A DNA stretch of 64,000 nt. It comes from Astropecten irregularis (taxonomy: Eukaryota; Echinodermata; Asteroidea; Paxillosida; Astropectinidae). Where the stretch lies: contig OZ020252.1 in NCBI GenBank assembly GCA_963971285.1, positions 19,443,662 to 19,507,661 on the forward strand. The letters run 5' to 3'. The notes beneath the pieces are model-generated. The model had not been told where the DNA came from and ran no database searches. It saw nothing but the letters and a program-made list of their open reading frames with translations. A program made the position numbers and the translations under genes. Of this stretch, positions 57,201 to 64,000 are shown piece by piece. How positions within the stretch are numbered: the first letter of the stretch is position 1; every line of letters begins with the position of its first letter.

Positions 57201-59323
57201 ACGCGAACTAAGCTCGTGAGTCCACTTAGAAGAGGAAAAAAGACAACCGCTGAATGTAGATGAAAAGAAGGCTCTCTCCTGCATGCATATACTCATCCGA
57301 CGCATCTATGGTTATACACTGGACGCTGCACTTATGGGGTTGGATGGGAAGAAGAATCATAAATTATCCCCGTGTGCCACCACCCCTCCGTTGACGATCC
57401 GTGTGTGTGTGTGATGTGTGTATAGTGCGTATTTCGCATTGTGCAGCCTTCATCTGATTACATATCGTGTGCCATATTGATCGAGTATTTTTATTACACA
57501 GGTCGCGATGGGCCGGGCTCTCTGCAGGAGTAGAATAATTTTATAGATGGCACGAGGTGGCGATTAAAGATGAATATACGATGATATAGCTCCATAATTA
57601 TAATCCAGGAGATTAACCTAATCCGTCTTTGGAGATTAAATTTAAATCTGCCTATTGACGGATCGCTTTCAGTCACCTTTTCCTGTTTTATCCAATCAAT
57701 AATGACTGGCGCATCAGCTCAGCAAGAAAATAAGGTGAGCATCAATAAAAAATTAAAAGAATGAAGAAAACTCATTAAAATGTTTGCCTCACCAAAAATA
57801 GGATTTCGCTCATTGCGTGGTATAACTAAATCACATGCCAGCATTAACAGAATCAGCCTTATTATTTTAAAATTCATTTCCTGAATTACCTATTCTGTTT
57901 TTCATCTCTGGCGAATAAGGTGAATAACAAAACTGAACTCAGGCAGGTGATTCAAAAGCCTTTAATACGCCGGCCGAAAACATACAAATGAGAAAAAACA
58001 ACAATTCATTTTGTGTTTAGCTATATTTATAAGGTTCTGTACAATTGATATGGATGCATCGTCACCGTTTCTCTTTCGTATTATTTCCGCAGCTCTAATT
58101 CTTTCTCTCCACTCCGTATATAATATAGGGCTGTCGGGGACGGCCATTCTAATCGTGATAAATGGATGGTGAATCTTGATGTCTCCGTACATCACATCCA
58201 ATCGTGCAAGTGCATGCATAATGACTCGATTTTTTTCCCCTCTCGCCGGGTGTGGAGTGCAAGTACACGGCTGGCCGTGTGGTTGGTACTCGACTCGCCG
58301 TCTGTTCGGGCAGGCTGGCGGTCGGGCTGGGCGAGAGAGCCCGTAAACTAAAACCTAAGCCATGTCCGTTTTGGTGGGAGGATCATGCATTGTGCAGCTA
58401 GCTGTGACGCGTGAGATTGACACCGTATCGCATCACCAATAATCCACTTGCCTCCTCCACGGTTTGAGGGACGGGGTAGGATTGCAGCTATAGCCCCGGT
58501 GACATTCTACTCTCTCTCTTTTTATTAGTGATATAAAAGACGACCTGTTTGTCCAATTTTTATTTGACAGGCAAGGGTCGTTTAATTCGGAGAGAGACGG
58601 CGCTCATGGTTATTTTAGTATTTGACCTAGATGAGTTTATTCTGTTGATGACGTCTGATTGTTTTCAAGGCAAATGTCTCATCCGTGGAGCATGGATATT
58701 TTTCTATGCGTGGAGTAAGCACACAACACGTATTTGGGAGGGGCCGACATCACCGGAGGATGTGGAGATCATTAGTGGTGTAGTTTGTGTTGTAATACAT
58801 AATGACCAATAATTGTCTGACTCGTGTCCGCTGCAGGCTTCCGTACGATAGCACGATCACGCAGAGTCCCGTTTTGCCGGGGGTATAGACCGATCCGACA
58901 GCACGGCATACCGTTTGCCATTACTGCGGTGTCCCTGTCGTCCGCCTTCTGTGACCACTGAGTGGCAACAACATAATTACCGTTCCGCCTCATTATACTG
59001 CAGGGTGTATGTCCCATGATACACCACAGGGCCAATTACAATGAATCACAAATTCGGGTATTACAAACAAAAGGCGGACGGGGACACCACAGTAATGTCG
59101 TGCCGTCGAATCGGTCTATAGGACTAAACGCTTATCGTACCTGGTAGCTAGCCGTGCCGTTGTCTGTCGTGATCAAGCTGGTCTTTTCGTCATTCTGCCT
59201 CCATAATTGCCTAGCGAGTTGCAGCAAGTCGCACTCTCGGCAGAACTTGGCCCAGACAGCGGCCAGTCCAACACCAGCTGCCGCTATCCCAGAAATAATC
59301 AAGGTGACACCGATGACCGTCAT
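49402..59323 (-). CDS. SYT12: Synaptotagmin-12
   Basis: Coding exons on the minus strand are 59323-59141, 55353-55019, 54702-54534, 53903-53688, 51093-50973, 50578-50445 and 49572-49402 (TGA), 442 residues; human SYT12 has 421. A membrane anchor is at about residues 3-25 ([20 protein letters not shown]). A linker follows with a His/Gln tract (~106-124), then two C2 domains. The C2B start [19 protein letters not shown] and [18 protein letters not shown] are almost the same as vertebrate SYT12. The end [10 protein letters not shown] carries the C-terminal WHxL motif of synaptotagmins. C2B lacks most calcium-binding aspartates ([12 protein letters not shown] in the third loop), as known for SYT12, so it should act on vesicle membranes without calcium. 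C2A keeps two first-loop aspartates. The first coding exon begins at an acceptor (TTTACATTTAG, exon from 59347), so at least one 5'UTR exon lies further right. Confidence 0.96.
50035..50135. repeat. Dispersed repeat shared with 18138-18240 and 54300-54480
   Basis: Words ATAACTCCAAGCATCTTATA, ATTTCAGGTCAGTAATTTGG and GATGAGCAGTTTTGCAGCAG match the other copies in reverse orientation. Confidence 0.5.
50689..50931. mobile_element. AGGCTC-array MITE, copy 2 (SYT12 intron 5)
   Basis: The left end GGCCCTTTTCCAAACCTCGG runs into a few GGCTCC/GGCTCA hexamers. The right end GAGCCGAGGTTTGGAAAAGG is its inverse. The interior GTATCAAAATAGAGGCTTTT and AGCTTCAATGAAAAGC matches copies 4-6. Confidence 0.8.
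51163..51300. mobile_element. AGGCTC-array MITE, array-only copy 3 (SYT12 intron 4)
   Basis: About 18 tandem AGGCTC-type hexamers lie between GTGTTTTCGAAACGGAG and CTCAAACACCCC. These ends are short inverted repeats; the usual interior is missing. The adjacent C2B-encoding exon is only 70 bases to the left. Long Gln-Ala, Ser-Leu and Glu-Pro ORFs come from the 6-bp period. Confidence 0.75.
51552..51785. mobile_element. AGGCTC-array MITE, copy 4
   Basis: Ends AGGGCGTTTACGAAACGGAG and CTCCGTTTCGTAAACCCCT with internal GGCTTTTGGCTGTGGGTCGG and AACAGAGCTTCAGCTTCAAT. Confidence 0.8.
51973..52130. mobile_element. AGGCTC-array MITE, copy 5 (truncated, inverted)
   Basis: Starts AGGGATTTACGAAACGGAGG and continues through TTTTCATTGAAGCTGAAGC to AGCCAAAAGCCTC, where the second half is lost. 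It is the reverse complement of the right part of copy 4 together with that copy's flank. Confidence 0.75.
52310..52590 (-). repeat. tRNA-headed SINE with a conserved central domain
   Basis: Read on the minus strand: a box A-like GTGGCAAGTACGTTAGGCAC, box B-like GGGTTTGAATCC, then GAGGGTTTTTCCCCGGGTTC and TCCAGTTTTCCTCC. The latter block looks like the deeply conserved SINE domain reported from many invertebrates (Nin-DC). That assignment is from memory of the motif and should be verified. Confidence 0.6.
53443..53669. mobile_element. AGGCTC-array MITE, copy 6
   Basis: Ends GGGGCGTTTACGAAACGGAG and CTCCGTTTCGTAAACGCCC are near-perfect inverted repeats; only one or two AGGCTC hexamers. It ends about 20 bases from the SYT12 exon at 53688-53903, so it lies just past that exon's splice donor. 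Confidence 0.8.
54300..54480. repeat. Dispersed repeat shared with 18138-18240 and 50035-50135
   Basis: Contains AATAAACTGCTGCAAACTGC, ACGACCTGAAATGTATAAAA, TGCTTGGAATGGCGTTTCGA and TAACTCCAAGCATTGTAG. Word order suggests a hairpin-like unit with ATGCTTGGA and TCCAAGCAT at its two sides. Confidence 0.5.
56992..57110 (-). other. Possible alternative first exon of SYT12
   Basis: On the minus strand the sequence CTGATGGATCAG is followed by a good donor (GTATGATG). ATG GAT CAG would join in phase 0 to the second coding exon at 55353. A transcript from here would lack the membrane anchor. An in-frame stop precedes the ATG, so no longer N-terminus is possible. There is no support beyond splice signal and phase. 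Confidence 0.25.
58883..59121. mobile_element. GGTGTCCCCGTCCGCC-type MITE, complete copy
   Basis: The left end TATAGACCGATCCGACAGCA..GCGGTGTCCCTGTCGTCCGC and right end AGGCGGACGGGGACACCACA..CCGTCGAATCGGTCTATA are inverted over about 60 bp. A TA on both sides fits a TA target duplication. It lies 20 bases past the donor of the first SYT12 coding exon. Confidence 0.75.
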
Positions 59324-60061
59324 GGCCCAAGAAATAAAATGACACGCCTAAATGTAAAACAAACAACGAGAATCATTAATGAATTTTAATATAATTTCAA
59401 TATCATTAAAACCCATGCAATTACATATGACAATTTTGTTTTACAAGTTTGGCCGGCTACATAGCACGCAAAACTTTGATAGCTCAAATTGCATTTTGCG
59501 CACTTTCTTCACTTGCCATATCCCCAACAAAATAGTGTCAAAACTCAAGGAAATGTCATTTTATCATGAATATGGCCTGATAATTAATGATTTCCAGTAA
59601 ATTGCGTCTTGTGTCTAACTGCGTTTCAAGTCTGCATGTTAGCCCAAAGGGACAAATAATAAGGTATATAGGGTAAAATCTGTATCGTGTGAAAAATGTA
59701 TGTAGAATTTAAATGGCATCGCGCCGTCATATCGAGCTTTTTCTCCCGCCGAAAAAGGACTCGTCTTCCGACGAAAGTTGGCCCAAGTTGGACAGTTTGT
59801 TTACCGTGATTACCACGGTCCAACAGCAAGCGACTCGCCCACTCCCCGTGGGCACAAGCCCGTATGAAGAGTTGCTTCACTTCACAAAATTATGCACAAT
59901 GTTTCACTGGGCCGTGCAAGTCGGCATTAATACGCTCTATTAATTTGCTGCACTACATTCATGAATAATGCAACTGAATTTATACTAAGTTCTGAGACGA
60001 GAAATATAACCCGGTTGGCGCAGGATGCATGTGGACTCGGGTAGGGGTGGCTGGGTGACCA

Positions 60062-60210
60062 GGGGCCGATTTCACTAACGTTTTGCGATCATCGCTAGGT
60101 CCAAATCCATCGCTAAACAGAAAATTGCTACGCAAAATAGCGATTGATTTTCCGTTTAGCGATGGATTTGGGTTTTAGCGATGATCGCAAACCTTAGTGA
60201 AATCAGCCCC
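60062..60210. mobile_element. Near-perfect hairpin MITE (GGGGCCGATTTCACTAA ends)
   Basis: Almost the whole 149 bp folds on itself. The left arm has TTTGCGATCATCGCTAGGTC, CAAATCCATCGCTAAACAG; the right arm has CCGTTTAGCGATGGATTTGG and TAGCGATGATCGCAAA. It is followed after three bases by the related element at 60214. Confidence 0.8.
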
Positions 60211-60213
60211 AGT

Positions 60214-60360
60214 GGGGTCAATTTCACCAAACTCATCGTAACTAATTAGTATCAAGTATCTTAGGACCAGTGATGTATTGAAACCCCACGTATGATGCAA
60301 TGGGTTATTCTTCGTAAGTAGAGTTACGATCGATCGTAGGACTTCGTGAAATCAACGCCT
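60214..60360. mobile_element. MITE with GGGTCAATTTCACCAAAC ends, copy 4
   Basis: Reverse orientation of the 5421 family: GGGGTCAATTTCACCAAACT, CATCGTAACTAATTAG, GTTACGATCGATCGTAGGAC and TTCGTGAAATCAACGCC. Confidence 0.7.
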
Positions 60361-61270
60361 GGGTCTGTAGGGGTGAGGGTGATGTGGGTGCAATGCAACG
60401 TATACTGTTATGTGTTATCATCATACAGTACCACGAAGATCATCTTGTTTCCATGGATATCAAATCTCTACATTTTGTGTGTCCACACGCAGTGGCCACC
60501 TCAATCATGTTACAGTATCTTGATATTGATGAAGCCTTTTTTGGGATGGAACTTGGTTTTGCAAAAATTTCGTGAAAATTTCGTTGTTTCTCAAGAACAA
60601 ATTCTAATGTTGTTCATCTACTTAGACATGCAAAATTCATACTATAAGGAAGGAATATTCAATTCCTTAATTAGTGCATGATTTTACACCAAATCCATGT
60701 GCACGGCGAGTGGCCATTTATTACTTATTAGTGTAATTCTGTACATGCCTAAGGCCTTTTAAGAAGTAGGCAATTTACATTTACAGATACATTATGAAGT
60801 GTACAAAATTAATTCACTCGTTTCAAGCTCATGCAGATGCAGAAAATTGCCATTCGTAAAAACACTTCAAAAACTGTATGACAAATGCTAAAAGCTTTCA
60901 CCATGAACGCATATAGTGTTATAGTCACATATTGTCATTAATGTATGCCCACGTGACTATCATGTCTCATGCATTTAAACCATGATGTGGATGTTATTGC
61001 CATCCCATGCGTATAAATTCCAGTATAAAGTGCGTCGCTCTGATGGGGCTTGTTGTAAGGTGATGTCTACATTATACACAGACCCTGCAACCGACCCAGA
61101 ACCAATTCTGTTACAATAATAAAATTACGTATCAGACAATCGTTCATGCAGAAGGCACCTTTCTGCGAATCTCACTCGCAAAAAGCTATTATACAGCGGG
61201 TCCATCTTGAAAATGTATCATTTGTAAGAAACAGTTTATCGAAGCTGCTAAAGTGATGGTGCATGCGCCT

Positions 61271-61617
61271 TAAAGGTGGATTCATACTTTGGTTTTTGTC
61301 AAAGAAATGCAAATTCCAGGGGCAAAAATGTCATAAGAATGATACAGTGACAGTCATCTGTGAAAATCTTAGTGGAAGTTTCCATCATCAGTGGAAAACA
61401 TCTATTTTTAAAATCTTTTCACAGGATTGTTGATCTTACGGAGATCAACATTTGTTTTGGTCAATTGGTTTTACTCTTTTCTCGATAAATATAACATTTC
61501 AGGCTGAAACATTCGGTATATGTTTCTACCATCACCATCTTTATACCATATAAGTTAAATCTGTGAAGATTTCTGTTGCGGTGTGCTACCGAAGTATGAT
61601 AGTAGGCTACCTTTAAA
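61271..61617. mobile_element. TTAA-flanked repeat family copy
   Basis: Left end TTAAAGGTGGATTCATACTT, right end GTATGATAGTAGGCTACCTTTAA. The family blocks are present but diverged, including a GTTGATCTTACGGAGATCAA palindrome. Confidence 0.7.
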
Positions 61618-61811
61618 GCAGTTTGTATGTATTCAGTTCACTTGGTGGCAGTGCTAAGTGGGGTTCTGTGATGCAGCTGGGAACTGACCTGACGCACACA
61701 CGCACAAACACCTCCTCATTCTAGTCAGGAAAAGTAAGACACTTATAAGATGCATCGTACCAGTTTATGACGTCTTTACTTTTAAATGTTATCATGTGCG
61801 TTCTGCTTCAT

Positions 61812-62177
61812 TTAAAGGTAATATAATACTTTGGGTTTTGTCAAAGAAATACAGATTCATGGGCAAAAATATCAAAGAAGATACAGTAAAATCTGTGAAA
61901 ATTTCAGTCCCATACGGTGCCCACTTTTTGAGAAAACTGTGAAAAACGGCCACAGTATTTCTTAAGTCTTTTTCCTTTTGATCTTTAAAAGATCTTTAAA
62001 AGATAAAAAAAAATTGGTCACTGGTTTTACCCTTTTCTGGATAAATGAAGTATTTCAGGCAGAAAACATTTAATGGTATGTTTCTACAATCGCCACTTTT
62101 ATACCCTGTAAGTTATAGGTAAATCTGTGAAGATTTCTGTTTCGCTTTCTGCTACCAAAGTATGATACTGCCTTTAA
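61812..62177. mobile_element. TTAA-flanked repeat family, full-length copy
   Basis: The left end TTTAAAGGTAATATAATACT and right end AGTATGATACTGCCTTTAAG are inverted. All internal blocks are present, with the GATCTTTAAAAGATC palindrome partly duplicated. Confidence 0.8.
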
Positions 62178-62499
62178 GACGTCGAAAAAACACAAACAAT
62201 ACCCAATTGTTAGACACTGTACATCATCATCAGCCAACACGATAATTATTCATGTTTTTCTGCACTCATTACAGTGAATTAGTATTCATGAGAGACGCAC
62301 AATGCAATGACTGAAACCTGATGCAAAATATATGTCGCTGAAACCTGCACTTTGAAATAGAATATACTTCATGCATTATTCATGTCAGATATGGCTAGCT
62401 ATACGAAGAGAAACGTACGTACAGAACCTATGACCATCGCATGTTTTTGATCATGTTTTTGGTTTTCCATTATGGCTTCTTAGGCAAATAATTTTCATA

Positions 62500-62785
62500 T
62501 TTTAGGACCAATTAGCACAATATCATAATGTGTTTTTTGTCAAAGAAATGCAGATTCCGTGGACAGATATATCAAGAACGATACAGCAACATTAATATGT
62601 GAAGTTCCCAGTCCCATAAACGGTGCCGACTTTTGAGAAAACAGTGAAAAACGCCCACTTTATTTTCCTAAAAATGTGTTCACCGTGTTTAGTTTGACCT
62701 TTCAAAAATCAAAATTGCCTTTGGTTGGTTTTTACTCTTTTCTGGATAAAAAATTATACAGCATTATAGTACAATAGGACCTTTA
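62500..62785. mobile_element. TTAA-flanked repeat family, degraded copy
   Basis: Recognised by GTCAAAGAAATGCAGATTCC, GAGAAAACAGTGAAAAACG and TTTACTCTTTTCTGGATAAA; the right end is reduced to AGGACCTTTAA. Confidence 0.6.
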
Positions 62786-62904
62786 ACTAGTGACTATAGA
62801 AATTGGCGAGGCAAGTTTTATAGTGGCTGCCAATAAATTAAGTTGTTTAAAACCTCATTGGCCCACCAATAACATTCTGTAAATGACACAGGAAGTTGTC
62901 ACAT

Positions 62905-62958
62905 AAAGCAACAACAACAACAACAACAACAACAACTGACAACAACAACAACAGCAAC
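62905..62958. repeat. (CAA)n microsatellite
   Basis: About 15 CAA units with one TGA and one CAG interruption. Non-coding, although of the same type as the tract inside ALKBH3. Confidence 0.9.
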
Positions 62959-63414
62959 GTTAAGTTCCAGCGGCATTTCAATTTGTTCTCCTGTATAAAT
63001 AATTATTATGCTCGGAGGGGGGGGGGGGGGGGGGGTCCATCCCCAGATGCTGATCAGCTAAATTTTTAATGAAGTATAAATTGCCTCTAGAGGGAACTGT
63101 CTCTCCATTGATAAAGAGCTCTTACCCTACCCGCTAACAGCCTTGCTAGGCAGTGGCTCCATACCGCACTCGGTGGCTTCACACGTCACTCTAATTAATC
63201 ATTCATAATGTATAGTCTTGATTGTAAAGATAGAAGGAGGGGGGGGGGTTCACTCAATATGGCGGGCGGATATAAAAACAACTAATTTCAGTTATATCAG
63301 AGGACTTTTATGGTCGTGTGTTGCTCGCGTCCATAATGTGGAGTACAGGAGCCGCAAGGGTCAAACGAATTGTATTGGATGGACCCAAGCGCGCTTATTA
63401 CGAGCGGAAAAGTC

Positions 63415-63653
63415 CTGGGCCAATTTCATGGAGCTGCTATACACACAAAATTACTTAGCACAAAAATGTTTTGCTCAACTTACAAACCACCATTAAAAAT
63501 TCCATTTGATATTCATTGTCAGCGAACAACAGCCAAAGAACAATCACATGTGCCATGCACAACATACTGGACATTTTGCTTGATAACCCTCGGTTGGCAG
63601 AAATGTCATGCTTAGCAAATTGTTGTGCTAAGCAGCGCCATGAAATTCGCACC
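63415..63653. mobile_element. MITE with GGGCCAATTTCATGGAGCTGC ends
   Basis: The left end GGGCCAATTTCATGGAGCTG and right end GCAGCGCCATGAAATTCGCA are inverted, with TTAGCACAAAAATGTTTTGC and GCAAATTGTTGTGCTAAG inside. It is the fullest copy of the family at 1165, 13577 and 43673. Confidence 0.75.
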
Positions 63654-64000
63654 TGTACTTACGAGATTTCATGGATTACAGAAATTAAGTAGTGCTTGTA
63701 CGCGCTTGTGTGTAACTATGTTGTAACTAAGGCTTTTTCGCTTATACTGCGCTATAGCCTATAGCAGATGATACAGCGCTAACAGTGCATGGATATGGAA
63801 GCAAAGAAGTAGCATTTAATGTGTTCCACACATAAAGATTCAGCGTCATGTAATCGAGCCCTGATGTTACGTGGCAATAATATCACCCAGCTTCCGCCAG
63901 CTGCCTGAAGGAAAGGAAACACCTTCTACGTGATGACTTCTGCTAATTATTATATCCCCCCCCCCAAAAAAAAAAACAATACAAAAAGGGTCCGGTCATG

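Larger units (their letters stand above)
59348..64000. other. 5' flank / first intron of SYT12 and beyond
   Basis: No coding exon was recognised. The SYT12 5'UTR exon must lie in this interval or outside the window. The region at 59700-59945 is less AT-rich, is open on both strands (plus 59713-59943, minus 59880-59626) and could hold that exon, with CACG before GTAAAC near 59800 as a possible donor. The remainder is repeats listed separately. Confidence 0.4.

Noticed and set aside
59626..59943. Overlapping ORFs on both strands (76 and 84 codons) as a small gene
   Set aside because: No recognisable protein and no clear splice sites. Possibly the SYT12 5'UTR region; kept only as a note in the flank entry.
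60346..60681. 111-codon ORF near the right end
   Set aside because: No domain or homology recognised, AT-rich composition as in surrounding non-coding DNA, and it begins inside a MITE.

Overview
This window is animal nuclear DNA. Genes are split by GT-AG introns, intergenic space is AT-rich, and most non-coding sequence consists of short inverted-repeat elements, tRNA-derived SINEs and simple repeats. The proteins look like those of an invertebrate deuterostome. An echinoderm is my best guess, from the deuterostome-like orthologues, the lineage-specific secreted discoidin proteins and the frequent TAGGCCTA words. The class cannot be fixed from sequence alone.

Five protein-coding genes can be assembled, all with introns whose phases agree. 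(1) ALKBH3, plus strand, about 0.5-7.4 kb: an AlkB-type DNA/RNA demethylase with an unusual N-terminal extension of about 410 residues, rich in Gln and RG/QGPPSD repeats. (2) An SLC46-family (proton-coupled folate transporter-like) MFS carrier, minus strand, 12.2-17.4 kb, five coding exons. (3, 4) Two tandem paralogous genes for small secreted proteins, plus strand, 20.4-28.4 kb and 31.8-39.3 kb: signal peptide, a 47-residue module I do not recognise, then one F5/8 type C (discoidin) domain. (5) Synaptotagmin-12, minus strand, 49.4-59.3 kb, seven coding exons, 442 residues, both C2 domains complete.

The discoidin region is the most interesting part. A segment of about 11 kb is duplicated. Within it a promoter-plus-5'UTR module occurs four times, twice per unit: once at the functional 5' end and once inside the long intron. 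Three copies carry a near-perfect RFX X-box and the promoter of the second gene has lost it. In the first gene the exon 4 splice acceptor AG has become TG. An in-frame AG 12 bases downstream would rescue the gene with a four-codon shortening.

The rest is a dense collection of non-autonomous elements. They include a roughly 350-bp TTAA-flanked family with about ten copies, two hAT-like elements with intact 8-bp target duplications, a family whose ends contain expandable AGGCTC hexamer arrays, a GTACT-rich foldback nested in another repeat, a foldback with arms of about 160 bp, a palindromic-ended element holding a GTCGCGTC minisatellite, and tRNA-type SINEs. No bacterial, viral or CRISPR features were seen, and no real tRNA or rRNA gene.
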